Positions 40,931 through 49,868 of a DNA stretch of 64,000 nucleotides are shown here, piece after piece. The DNA comes from Planctomycetota bacterium (GTDB lineage: Bacteria; Planctomycetota; UBA8742; UBA2392). Within the stretch, counting starts at the first letter, position 1, and the number at the start of each line of letters is the position of its first letter. The position numbers and the translations under genes were made by a program. The stretch lies in NCBI GenBank assembly GCA_019186845.1, contig JABARW010000011.1, positions 1 to 64,000 of the forward strand. Reading direction: 5' to 3'. The notes under the pieces are model-generated. The model worked only from the letters and a program-made list of their open reading frames with translations, was not told the DNA's origin and did no database searches.

Positions 40931-42085
40931 GTGCTGGGACTAATCGAACACATCAACTGGGACCCTGTCATTTTCAAAGTCGGTGGTCCCCTGGCCCTGC
41001 GCTGGTACGGCCTGATGTACGTGGTGGCCTTCACGATCGGCTACTACGTGCTGCGCTGGCTGCAGCGCATCGGCCATCTGCGCGTAAGCGTGGAGGACTG
41101 CACCAACATCATCATCGTGGGCGTCATCGGCACTTTCTTGGGTGGACGCCTGGGCCATCTGTTCTTCTATCAGTTCGACGAAATCGTCCTGAACTCAATG
41201 AACAAGCCGCTGTGGGATCGGGTTGTCCAGAGCCTGGAGGTCTGGAAGGGCGGCATGAGCATGCACGGGGGAATTATCGGCGTCGTGTCTGCCGAGCTCA
41301 TTTATGCCCGCGTCAAAGGGCTCCAGTTCTGGAACATCGGAGATGCCTGCGTGCATGTAGTCCCTATTGGCGTGACCACCGTTCGGTTTGGCAACTTCAT
41401 CAATGGCGAGCTGTATGGGCGCACGATCAATGACGCTGCGGGAAAACCCCTCACGGACGCTGCTCAGTTGCCCTGGTATGCCATGAAGTTCCCCACCGAC
41501 GTTGACAGCCCGGGTTACCCGGGCCTGCTGCATGCCATGCGGGAGGACTGGTTTAAAGAGCACCCCAACGCCGACAAGTTGCCTCCCGACTGGGGCATCC
41601 TGCCCGTGAAACCGGAGATCTGGCAACAGTTCGAGCCGCTCTTCTACGGCCGCTACCCAAGCCAGTTGGTCCAGATGTTCTTCGAGGGCTTCATCCTGCT
41701 GATTCTCATCTGGTGGCTGAGGCGGTACTGCATTCGGCCGGGCGTGCTGGGCAGCCTGTTCCTTATCGGCTATGCGGTGTTTCGCATACCAGCCGAACTC
41801 ATCCGCCAGCCTGACATCGCGGTGGACCCAGCCAAGGGCGCTGAACTGGGCGCCACAGCCGCGTTCCTCAATGCAATTGGCATGACCATGGGCCAGTTCC
41901 TGTCAGTCCTGATCATCATCTGGGGCGCGGTGCAACTCGTGATCTTTCTGAGGCCCAAACAGTCCATTACGGGCACAGAGTATCCGGACTACTCCCGCAA
42001 GCTGCCGCCGTTCGGCAAGGCGAAACTGCCCAAGGATGCCCCCATCGGAAGGCCCGGGCAGGGCGAACCCCGGGCAATCGCCTGA
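40931..42085 (+). CDS. lgt: Phosphatidylglycerol--prolipoprotein diacylglyceryl transferase
   Basis: 384 residues transferring diacylglycerol to the lipobox Cys of prolipoproteins at the inner membrane. The conserved elements are LALRWYGLMYVVAFTIGYY, WKGGMSMHGGIIGVV (catalytic His) and VRFGNFINGELYGR (the Lgt signature with its Arg). About seven hydrophobic segments are present. An insertion of about 80 residues after the signature (DAAGKPLTDAAQLPWYAMK...DKLPPDWGILPVKPEIWQ) makes it longer than the roughly 290-residue E. coli enzyme. The GTG at 40931 is chosen for its AGGAG 5 bases upstream. Predicted lipoproteins in the window are its likely substrates. Confidence 0.92.
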   Translation: MLGLIEHINWDPVIFKVGGPLALRWYGLMYVVAFTIGYYVLRWLQRIGHLRVSVEDCTNIIIVGVIGTFLGGRLGHLFFYQFDEIVLNSMNKPLWDRVVQSLEVWKGGMSMHGGIIGVVSAELIYARVKGLQFWNIGDACVHVVPIGVTTVRFGNFINGELYGRTINDAAGKPLTDAAQLPWYAMKFPTDVDSPGYPGLLHAMREDWFKEHPNADKLPPDWGILPVKPEIWQQFEPLFYGRYPSQLVQMFFEGFILLILIWWLRRYCIRPGVLGSLFLIGYAVFRIPAELIRQPDIAVDPAKGAELGATAAFLNAIGMTMGQFLSVLIIIWGAVQLVIFLRPKQSITGTEYPDYSRKLPPFGKAKLPKDAPIGRPGQGEPRAIA

Positions 42086-42192
42086 ACCCGCAGGAATGAT
42101 TGTCCTCGGGAACCCGTTTGAAGTTCAGGCGCCGCCTTGAATGCCGCGCCGATTCATGTTGAAGTTCCGCCGCGCAAACACAGGAATCCATC

Positions 42193-42849
42193 ATGCTCGA
42201 ATTTGACGACGAACTGCTGCTGGCACGCTACTCGCCCGAAGATGAAGACGAAGAGGACGAGAAAGACGACAAGGACGACAAGGGCGAAAAGAAGGCCAAG
42301 CGCGGCATGGATGTCATGTCCAAGCTGCTGAAGACGCGCACGATTCTGGTTTCCAAGGGCGTGGATGACAAGCTGGCCGCCAGCGTGATTACTCAGCTGA
42401 CCGTGCTGGAGAGCGACGACGCTGATAAGCCCATCACCATTGTGGTGAACAGCCCGGGCGGCAGTGCAGACAGCGGTTTTGCCATTCTCGATTACCTGCG
42501 GTTTGTTCGCCCGCCGGTACGCAGTATCGTGTGCGGGATCTGCGCTTCGGCGGCCGTGATGATTCACCTGGGCAGCAAGAAGGGTATGCGTTTCTGCACC
42601 CCCAACAGTCGCTTCCTGTTGCATCAGCCCAGCATGCGCGCCCAGGGTCAGGCCAGCGACCTGGAAATCCTGTCCAAGGAAATCGAGCGCATGAAGGAGC
42701 AGTACAACCAGATTGTGGCCGACGAAACCGGGCAAACGCTCAAGCAGGTGGAAAAGGATGTGCACCGTGATTTCTGGCTGCCGGCCAAGGATGCCCTGAA
42801 GTACGGGCTGGTGGACAAGGTTGTCACCTCGCGCAAGGAAATCGAGTAG
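42193..42849 (+). CDS. ClpP-family serine protease with acidic N-terminal extension
   Basis: 218 residues. The ClpP fold and triad are visible: ITIVVNSPGGSADSGFAILDYLRFVRPPVRSIVCGICASAAVMIHLG (Ser of ASAA), FLLHQPSM (His) and DVHRDFWLPAKDALKYGLVDKV (Asp). The usual GxAASMG becomes GICASAAV, a divergence seen in secondary ClpP copies. The first 37 residues contain a run of Asp, Glu and Lys (EDEDEEDEKDDKDDKGEKK) not found in standard ClpP, where the N-terminal loop contacts the ATPase. AGGA lies 7 bases before the ATG. No clpX or clpA is adjacent. It could act without, or with an unusual, unfoldase. Confidence 0.85.
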   Translation: MLEFDDELLLARYSPEDEDEEDEKDDKDDKGEKKAKRGMDVMSKLLKTRTILVSKGVDDKLAASVITQLTVLESDDADKPITIVVNSPGGSADSGFAILDYLRFVRPPVRSIVCGICASAAVMIHLGSKKGMRFCTPNSRFLLHQPSMRAQGQASDLEILSKEIERMKEQYNQIVADETGQTLKQVEKDVHRDFWLPAKDALKYGLVDKVVTSRKEIE

Positions 42850-42850
42850 C

Positions 42851-44161
42851 GTGAAGCGCCTTGCCACACTCCAGCTTCTGCTGTTGGCCACGCTGGTCGC
42901 CGCCTGTAACGGCGACTTCGACCAGCGCGTAGACGTTGCCAAGGTCATCGGTGAAGGCGCCGAATCCACGGCTACGACCGTGAATCCATCCGGCGGCGTC
43001 TTCGTTCGCGGCACGGTAAGCCTGGGCGGCGCTGTCCGCTTTGCCCAGGTTACGCTGCGCCCGGTGCGCAGCGATGGCTCCATCGAATTCGACGACACCA
43101 AGGCCCTGGGCAGCACAACGACATTTGACAATGGCATCTATCAGGCCATCGTGCGCGACCCGTCCTACCGCGGGCCCATTGTCGTCGAAGTCAGGGGCCA
43201 GAACGTTGCCGGCGTGGTGTCCGACGGCGGCAATCCCGCCACCTTCACGACGCAGAAGTTCCACATCATGACGGCCGGTCACGTTCTCTACAGCGTGCTT
43301 CCGATGTTTGACGGTTACTCCGCCGGATCGGTTGATGTTACGCCCCTGACGACCTGCGCCGTAACCCGCGGGGAGTTCTACGGCGGCGTTTCTGCCGGGA
43401 TGTTCGGCATCATGAGTCAGAACGTGGCGCAGTTCTTCGGCTTGGGCGCCCTTCGTGGCCGAGTTCCGGTCGACTTCGCCAGCAGCGGTTCCTTCGGCAA
43501 GGACTGGACCTATGCCTACGTCCTGGCAGCGCTGGGCCAGGTGGCGCGCAACATCGGCGTTTCCAACGTGTGGGACTTCTACCTGGGCATGAGCCGCGAC
43601 TGCCGCGACGACGGGATGCTCAATGGCTCTATTGGCCTGGTTCCCAACACTGGCATTGCCATGCCTGACCTGAGTGCCGCCAGCATCCTGCGTGATGCGC
43701 TGTTCAATGACTACCTGGCGCCGGGGAACATTGACCGCCTGCGCGCGCCGGATAACACTTCCATTGCCGCCGGCGGCGACCTGGACAATCTGCTCACTGC
43801 GCTGACGCCAGCGCGCAACATCAACGGCTTCACCTACACCTATGACTTTGTCTTGAGAGTCCCCGGCACTGTTCGCGTTGCACCAGGCCAGGAGTACGCC
43901 ACGCGCATCTTCGCTGTCGAGTACTACGGCGGGATTGCCCTCGAAACCTACGGCGACTCCGGAGGGCCCGGCTTTGTCGACTATCAGTTCGTGTCAAGCT
44001 CACCGGCCAATGTCAGCGTGAGTTCCTTTGGCCGCATTGTAGTGCCCCTCGGCGCCACACCAGGGACCTATACGGTAACCGTGAACATTGCGCCCGCCAT
44101 CGCCCAGACTTTCGTCAGCGGCGCGGCCAGCTCACACGTGATCACCGTTGTCGTGCCCTGA
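42851..44161 (+). CDS. Hypothetical lipoprotein with carboxypeptidase-regulatory-like and Ig-like regions
   Basis: 436 residues from the GTG at 42851, one base after the clpP stop. The signal peptide MKRLATLQLLLLATLVAAC ends in a lipobox. Residues 45-115 (VRGTVSLGGAVRFAQVTLRPVRSDGSIE...GIYQAIVRDPSYRGPIVVEV) resemble a carboxypeptidase-regulatory-like beta domain. The central part is unfamiliar and helical (FGKDWTYAYVLAALGQVARNIGVSNVWDFY). The C-terminal 100 residues (FVLRVPGTVRVAPGQEYATRIFAVEY...PGTYTVTVNIAP) look Ig-like. It is probably an outer-membrane or surface protein. The family is unrecognised. Confidence 0.7.
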   Translation: MKRLATLQLLLLATLVAACNGDFDQRVDVAKVIGEGAESTATTVNPSGGVFVRGTVSLGGAVRFAQVTLRPVRSDGSIEFDDTKALGSTTTFDNGIYQAIVRDPSYRGPIVVEVRGQNVAGVVSDGGNPATFTTQKFHIMTAGHVLYSVLPMFDGYSAGSVDVTPLTTCAVTRGEFYGGVSAGMFGIMSQNVAQFFGLGALRGRVPVDFASSGSFGKDWTYAYVLAALGQVARNIGVSNVWDFYLGMSRDCRDDGMLNGSIGLVPNTGIAMPDLSAASILRDALFNDYLAPGNIDRLRAPDNTSIAAGGDLDNLLTALTPARNINGFTYTYDFVLRVPGTVRVAPGQEYATRIFAVEYYGGIALETYGDSGGPGFVDYQFVSSSPANVSVSSFGRIVVPLGATPGTYTVTVNIAPAIAQTFVSGAASSHVITVVVP

Positions 44162-44203
44162 ACTTGCCGCGCTTCCGCTGTCATTCTGAGAACATCAATC
44201 GGG

Positions 44204-46393
44204 TCAGGGGCTGATGCCCATCTCCAGGTCGGTGAAATTCTTCTCCTGCCGGGCCCCCACCACGTTGAAACCGCAGCGGATTTTGCCGCCGCGCACATGC
44301 CGTACTTCATGGTCGAACTGCGTGAGCAGAGTGGCGCTGAACTGTTCTTCGCGCTCGCCCTTCTCGTTTCGCTGGTAGGCGCGAATCACTTTGGGAAGCA
44401 GCATGGAGGGCGCGCCGTTTCCACTGAGATCGGGCAGCTCGACGTAACTGGTGTAGTCAAAAGCAAGCACGGAACTGTTGACATTGCCTTGCCCCATGCC
44501 AAAGACCACAGCCGCGACGAGCAATGGGTGGGCGTTGGGCATCTCCGCGCTGGCGTAGGGTGCGTCGGCAATGAAGCCCATTTGGGCGCTCTGCTGCCGT
44601 CCTTCACCTTTGCGCCGATAGTTCCAGATTCGCCGTTCCGTGCCAGTGATAGGATCGCGCCAGACACTGCGCCCTTCATACACCAGCCCACCCGCCTCTG
44701 ACGACTTCTCCAGCCCCATCAATATCAGCAGGCGGCGACTTTCAATCTGGCCAAGCAGCTTCTCATACATGCCCGAGCGCGCCGCAGGAGTCGCGGCCAG
44801 CTTGCCATCCTCCGTTACCGTGGTGTTGTCGTACACGGTGTCGCCGCCGTCTTTGCCGTCGCCGTGAACGCTATAGACCATCCAGTTGCCGCCGATGTTG
44901 TCTTCCACCCGAATGCGGCCCTTGCCTTTGCGCGATGCCGCAGTGCCGTCATAGAGTTCTAGGTAGCGCGCTTTCTTGTTCTTGACCGCGGGGTCGTTGA
45001 TTTTGATGTCCAGGTCGAATGCCAGAAGGGTGCTCTGAATGCCATCCTGGAAGGTACGCCTGCCGGCCGTGCGTTTGAAATCTTCGATGCTCTTGAAGCG
45101 GCGCGCCTGAGCACTGAGCAGCTGCAACATGCGGGGATTGCGCATGCTGTCGCAGCCCGGCCAGTTCAGCACAAACATCGTGTGCAGCAATGAGGGCTGA
45201 CGCTGGTTGTCGGCATAGAGTGGGTTGAGTACGGGTTCCAGATAGCAGCCAATGCCGGAGCCAAGGTCTTGAAGCCCGCCGCGCCCATCGGTTGATAGTT
45301 CGCGCCGGGCCACCGCCAGAAACTCGTCCTTCTCGCCGGACTCGTCGCGGCTGGCGCGCGGCCGCACAACAATCGTGACCAACCGGCGATCGGACTTCTT
45401 TGCATCATCGGCCGCCTGGTCGCGCACACCCGCAATAAAGACCGTGGCCCCATCCACGACGATGCCCCGCAGATGATCGACACGGGCAAGTTCGCGCGCG
45501 CCAGCCCCTGGCTCAGTCGGCCTGGACTCGACGACAAGGGACTCTCCTTCTTTGCGCGCCAGCACGAGAACCTTGCGTGAGAAGTCGTAGGCGAGGCTGC
45601 GTGAGTAGTGGTCCAGCGGGAACACACCTTCCAGAAGCGGCGTGTGAGTCAACTTCTCGCCCAGCCTCAGCAACCGCAGCGTGCCCTTGGCCGGGGCCGG
45701 GTTCTCGCTGGAGAACTTGGGCCGCTCGGCACCTTCATGGGCGATGCAGGCCAGGCCGGAGTCGCTGACCCATACGGGGCGCGCCCACGTCGCCGCCTCA
45801 CTTTCAGCCACGAGCGACCAGTCCGAGACCCGATACACGCGCAGGACCCAGGACTTGTTGACGGCCGCGCGAAAAACGACATGGCTTCCGTCGGGCGAAA
45901 CTGCCGGAGCATCGATGAAGTGATCGCTTTTGAGCAAAACAGCCGCCTGGGGCAGCGTACCCTTTGCCTCGCGCAGGCCGGGATCGAGCTTCACAACGTG
46001 GCACAGAGCCCCGGGGTTTCCCAGAACCTGCCGGTAGGGATCGAAGTGGAGCACGTAGACCTGACCGCTGACGGCAAAGGGAGCATAGAGCGTGCGACGA
46101 AACTTGACGCGGCCCTCTTCCCCTGCGCCAAGCACATCGGTGGCCTGAGTGAACCGGCGTGAGTTGGCGTCGTAATGCCAGAGTTCGGTTGCGGGCCATT
46201 GACCGTCTGGCCAGACTTCCCAGTCCGGCGAGGGCAAGCCCGGGTCGCCGGCAAACTCGCTCAAGCCTTCCCCGGATTCACCTGGCGGATCGGACAGAAC
46301 AAACCAGGCCTTGTCACCTGTGGCTACGCCGATTTCGTTCGCGGCCAGGAGCGAGGCAAACACAACCAGGAGGCAAAAGAGCGGAATTCTCAT
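44204..46393 (-). CDS. Large hypothetical secreted protein with propeller-like N-terminal half
   Basis: 729 residues with a signal peptide (MRIPLFCLLVVFASLLAA). Residues 90-330 contain repeats of the TolB/WD40-like type (IDAPAVSPDGSHVVFRAAVNKSWVLRVYRVSDWSLVAES), suggesting a beta-propeller that reads values row by row. The C-terminal half contains SIEDFKRTAGRRTF, NIGGNWMVYSVHGDGKDGGDTVYDN and QFDHEVRHVRGGKIRCGFNV. It has no obvious catalytic signature. The ATG at 46393 lacks a clear Shine-Dalgarno. It follows the aldo/keto reductase-like gene by 88 bases on the same strand and is convergent with the lipoprotein gene at 42851. The function is unknown. Confidence 0.65.
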   Translation of the reverse strand: MRIPLFCLLVVFASLLAANEIGVATGDKAWFVLSDPPGESGEGLSEFAGDPGLPSPDWEVWPDGQWPATELWHYDANSRRFTQATDVLGAGEEGRVKFRRTLYAPFAVSGQVYVLHFDPYRQVLGNPGALCHVVKLDPGLREAKGTLPQAAVLLKSDHFIDAPAVSPDGSHVVFRAAVNKSWVLRVYRVSDWSLVAESEAATWARPVWVSDSGLACIAHEGAERPKFSSENPAPAKGTLRLLRLGEKLTHTPLLEGVFPLDHYSRSLAYDFSRKVLVLARKEGESLVVESRPTEPGAGARELARVDHLRGIVVDGATVFIAGVRDQAADDAKKSDRRLVTIVVRPRASRDESGEKDEFLAVARRELSTDGRGGLQDLGSGIGCYLEPVLNPLYADNQRQPSLLHTMFVLNWPGCDSMRNPRMLQLLSAQARRFKSIEDFKRTAGRRTFQDGIQSTLLAFDLDIKINDPAVKNKKARYLELYDGTAASRKGKGRIRVEDNIGGNWMVYSVHGDGKDGGDTVYDNTTVTEDGKLAATPAARSGMYEKLLGQIESRRLLILMGLEKSSEAGGLVYEGRSVWRDPITGTERRIWNYRRKGEGRQQSAQMGFIADAPYASAEMPNAHPLLVAAVVFGMGQGNVNSSVLAFDYTSYVELPDLSGNGAPSMLLPKVIRAYQRNEKGEREEQFSATLLTQFDHEVRHVRGGKIRCGFNVVGARQEKNFTDLEMGISP

Positions 46394-46481
46394 GATGCGA
46401 AGTTGTACGCGCGTGTCGGGCCCCACACTAGAACGCTTTCAGGTCTGCAAAGGGTAGCTAAAAAGTCATGTACAGGTCTTC

Positions 46482-47456
46482 CTACAGACCCTGTTCTTCA
46501 AGCATCTTGACGATCAGGTGCCTGTCGGATTCCGTGAGTTCCAAGTCGGCCGCAGCAAGCCAGGATCGCAACTCCTGCTCGTTTCGGGGTTCAATGAACA
46601 CCGAGGTTACGCCCGGCAGTGCAAGGACCCATGCCAGGGCCACCACCTCGCGGGTCAGGCCCCGGGCTTGGGCAAAGTCTGCCAGCGATGCCGAGAATCT
46701 GGCGGCACGCTCAAATTTGGGCGGCTGGAACAGCGGGCCCGCACGCTGAGGGTCAATCTCGGGGAAGGTCTCGCTTCCATTGAAGGTGCCCGACAGCAAG
46801 CCCTTGGCCAAGGGGTCTGTGGCTATCAGACCCAGCCCACACCGGCTACACAGCTGGTGCCAGGCTTGAATGCTGCTGCGCTCCAGAAGGTTGATTGGCG
46901 CCTGTATCACCTGAATAGGCGCATACCTCATGAGCTCTTCGACTGCCAAGGGAGAGAAGTCAGCGACACCCAAAGCACGCACGCGGCCGCCATGCACGAG
47001 GTCGTTCAGTCCCCGGGCCGTCAACTTCAACTCGACGCTATCGTCCTGGCCCTGAACGCTGTAGAGGTCAATTTGCTGGCGTCCCAGACGCTGCCTCGAG
47101 TCCTCGCACTGATTCATCAGGTTGCTTCGCGAGTTGTCGTGGATCAACCTGCCCGCGAAGTCAAAACGCGGCCCCCCCTTCGTGGACAGCAGGCAGTCCA
47201 CGCCCGTCTCGCGCAGTACTCGACCGAGGATCTCTTCGGCGTGGCCATTGCCTGATGCCCAGTCCGAGTCGAACAGCGTGATGCCGGCGGCGGCCGCCGC
47301 CCTGATCATGGCGGCAGTCGGCTCTTCGCTGAGGCGACGTACCTCATAGAGGCAGGGCTCCCCAAAGCGTGGCCACGGCGCCATGGGAGGCGCAACGAGC
47401 CTCAAGCCCAGAAGGCTGACCGGGGGTCCCCCCGGAAACAGCGCGCGTGTTTTCAT
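46482..47456 (-). CDS. Aldo/keto reductase-family protein lacking catalytic residues
   Basis: 324 residues with an AKR barrel: AGITLFDSDWASGNGHAEEILGRVL, LLSTKGG, RLGRQQIDLYSVQGQDD, ALGVADFSPLAVEELM, GLGLIATDPLAKGLLSG and ALPGVTSVFIEPRNEQELRSWL. The Asp (FDS) and Lys (STKGG) of the catalytic tetrad are kept. The Tyr of the usual D-x-A-x-x-Y-G is replaced in DWASGNG, and the His of DLYxxHxxD is Gln (SVQGQD). It is therefore unlikely to be a normal NADPH-dependent reductase and may be a binding or regulatory derivative. The ATG at 47456 is divergent from the kinase gene. Confidence 0.8.
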   Translation of the reverse strand: MKTRALFPGGPPVSLLGLRLVAPPMAPWPRFGEPCLYEVRRLSEEPTAAMIRAAAAAGITLFDSDWASGNGHAEEILGRVLRETGVDCLLSTKGGPRFDFAGRLIHDNSRSNLMNQCEDSRQRLGRQQIDLYSVQGQDDSVELKLTARGLNDLVHGGRVRALGVADFSPLAVEELMRYAPIQVIQAPINLLERSSIQAWHQLCSRCGLGLIATDPLAKGLLSGTFNGSETFPEIDPQRAGPLFQPPKFERAARFSASLADFAQARGLTREVVALAWVLALPGVTSVFIEPRNEQELRSWLAAADLELTESDRHLIVKMLEEQGL

Positions 47457-47525
47457 GATGATTGCTCGCTGTCAGCTTCCGCGCCGCTAGTTAGCCTGAT
47501 ACGCCACACATCCACAGGCCAAGGT

Positions 47526-49862
47526 ATGGCGTCCGACTCGCAACATAGCAAGGAGGGCAAGGCATCGCCTCAGGACTCCCAGGCGCAGACCCGCGCCCCG
47601 CGGGACACCGTGGACTCGGCCATCGAGGATGTGGGAGAGATTCTGGACGCCGACGGACTGCCGCCGCCTGTCGATCTGCCGCCGGTCAAGCCAGGCCAGA
47701 CGCTGGGGCATCCCAGTATCATGAGCACCATTGCCGTACGCGCCGGTGACGGCCAGACGCTCGTCGAACTGGGTCCGGCGGCCGGCGTCGAGGCTCCCTC
47801 GAACGCCACAACCCGCATTATCAACTCCGCCAATCCTGCTGAACTGGGCCGTTACGAACTGCTGACCGAACTGGGGCGCGGCGGCATGGGTATCGTGTTC
47901 AAAGCGGTGGACCGCGACCTGCGCCGCCCTGTTGCCCTCAAAGTCAGCCGCGCCGACCGTCAGACAGGGCAGACGCGGGGCCGTTTTATTGAAGAAGCCC
48001 AGGTCCAGGGACAGCTGTCGCACCCCAACATCGTACCGGTCCATGAACTGGGGGTGGACGGCAACGGGCGCGCCTACTTCACGATGAAGCTTGTGGAGGG
48101 CAAGAGCCTTGCTTCGGTCATTCGGGGCCTTCGCCAAAGTGAAGGAGAAACCCGCGACCAATGGCCCATGAGCCGCCGCCTCTATGTATTTGGGCAACTA
48201 CTCAACTGTGTGGCCTATGCCCACGCTCGGGGAGTCATTCACCGCGACCTGAAGCCTGACAACATCATGTTGGGAGACTTCGGAGAAGTTCTGCTGATGG
48301 ACTGGGGACTGGCCCGCGTGCTGAAAAAGCCCGAGGACGGAAGCAATGCTTCGCTCAAAGTGGACACCTCACGACTCCAGACGCCCGGCGACCAGACCCT
48401 CGACGGCCAGGTCGTCGGTACCCCCGCGTACATGCCTCCGGAGCAGGCGCGGGGAGAGCGCGACAAGATCGACGAACGCAGCGACCTGTACTCCCTGGGC
48501 GCCATACTCTACGAGTTGCTGGCTCTTGAGCCTCCCTATTCGGCCAAGACGGCCAGCGATCTGATCAGCAAAGTCGCGAGCGAGCGCCCCTTGCCCCCCA
48601 GCCAGCGCAACAGGGCGGCCGTCATTCCACGAGGGCTTGAGGCCATCTGCATGAAATGCCTTGAGAGCGACCGCGAGGCCCGTTTCCAGAGCGTGCGCGA
48701 GCTTCAGGCGGCCCTGGATCACTGGCAGCGGCAGGTTCAGGAAAGCTCCACGGAGGGCATTGGGTTTGCCCTGCTGGGCAAGGTCTTCGTACTGGCCATG
48801 GCCACCAGCCTGTTCCTCCTGACCACGCTCGTAGTCAGCGGTCCGGCCAACATTGACCTGCGCACGCACCTGCTGTACCCCGGGGTGCTGTCGGCCGTCA
48901 TGACCCTGGGCTTTGGTTCGCTCATTGAGTGGTCCACCATCGGCCTGCGCAACGCCTTTGACGGCACCCAGGCCGTGCTGTTCTGGGCCCGCGCCGGCGT
49001 CGAGACCCACGAGTTGCGCGGCTACTTCGCTGCCGAGGCCTGCCGCCGGGCCAAGTGGGTGTATCTGCTGCCAAGCTTCGGTGCTGTGCTGATCGCGCTT
49101 TTGACGCGGTCGCGCGAGGCAGCCATCATCGCCGTGCAGATGTTCGGGGCCGGGCTGCTCTGTGTGCTGGCCGTGGGCCTGGTTGAACAGGGCACCTATC
49201 GCCGGCTCGACGCCATGCACGAGGTTCCCTCGCAGGATCATAGAGACTTCGCCTGGCGCTGGATGTTGACCCTCGCCGTATTCGCCCTGGGCCTGCTGGG
49301 CATGGCGCTGTGCGGCTGGGATTTCTGGCATACACGCGAAGTCCAGCAGGACATGCGCCGTGGCACGCTTTTGCTGCATCTGCTCGGAATCTTCGTGGGC
49401 GTTTGGGCGCTGGCGCACATCGCCCACCCTGCCGGAGAAATCAGACGATCTTTCAGGCTTCTCTTCAGCCCGCGAATTGAGCCGCAGCAGCGCGCCGATC
49501 TCGGCCCCATGGCGCGGCAGTTCGCCACCAATGCCATCTTGTTCGGGGCCGTAGGCAGCATCACGTGGATCGGTCTGCACGCCCCCACAATCGGACGCGG
49601 CGCCACAGCCGCGCACTTCGCCATGGGCCTGACTCCCATGGTGGCCGGCATGATCTGGAGCTTTTTCTTCCGTTGGCGCGGGCGCGGCTTGAACACACTG
49701 CAACGGCAGGGCAATCTGGTGCAACGGCGCTACCTGAACTACGTGGACAACCCCAAGCGGCCCAAGACGGGGCTGGCGCTTTATGTGCTTTCATGGGCGC
49801 CCTTTGTTGCCGGAGCCCTGATTTCAGTGGCCTGGCTGGTGGTGCGGGCCGTTTTGAATTGA
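47526..49862 (+). CDS. Membrane Ser/Thr protein kinase (PknB-type) with multi-helix C-terminal domain
   Basis: 778 residues. A disordered N-terminus of about 107 residues precedes a complete Hanks-type kinase: Gly-rich loop LGRGGMG (116-122), Lys139 in VALKV, HRDLKPDN with Asp241, activation-segment start MDWGLAR (Asp259; DWG instead of DFG) and GTPAYMPPEQARG (298-310). After residue about 415 come six or so hydrophobic segments, starting VFVLAMATSLFLLTTLVV, with a soluble loop (RAGVETHELRGYFAAEACRRAKW). There is no PASTA or other known sensor. The DWG variant and layout resemble planctomycete kinases. AAGG precedes the ATG. The BshB1-like gene follows after 6 bases. Confidence 0.9.
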   Translation: MASDSQHSKEGKASPQDSQAQTRAPRDTVDSAIEDVGEILDADGLPPPVDLPPVKPGQTLGHPSIMSTIAVRAGDGQTLVELGPAAGVEAPSNATTRIINSANPAELGRYELLTELGRGGMGIVFKAVDRDLRRPVALKVSRADRQTGQTRGRFIEEAQVQGQLSHPNIVPVHELGVDGNGRAYFTMKLVEGKSLASVIRGLRQSEGETRDQWPMSRRLYVFGQLLNCVAYAHARGVIHRDLKPDNIMLGDFGEVLLMDWGLARVLKKPEDGSNASLKVDTSRLQTPGDQTLDGQVVGTPAYMPPEQARGERDKIDERSDLYSLGAILYELLALEPPYSAKTASDLISKVASERPLPPSQRNRAAVIPRGLEAICMKCLESDREARFQSVRELQAALDHWQRQVQESSTEGIGFALLGKVFVLAMATSLFLLTTLVVSGPANIDLRTHLLYPGVLSAVMTLGFGSLIEWSTIGLRNAFDGTQAVLFWARAGVETHELRGYFAAEACRRAKWVYLLPSFGAVLIALLTRSREAAIIAVQMFGAGLLCVLAVGLVEQGTYRRLDAMHEVPSQDHRDFAWRWMLTLAVFALGLLGMALCGWDFWHTREVQQDMRRGTLLLHLLGIFVGVWALAHIAHPAGEIRRSFRLLFSPRIEPQQRADLGPMARQFATNAILFGAVGSITWIGLHAPTIGRGATAAHFAMGLTPMVAGMIWSFFFRWRGRGLNTLQRQGNLVQRRYLNYVDNPKRPKTGLALYVLSWAPFVAGALISVAWLVVRAVLN

Positions 49863-49868
49863 GGAATC

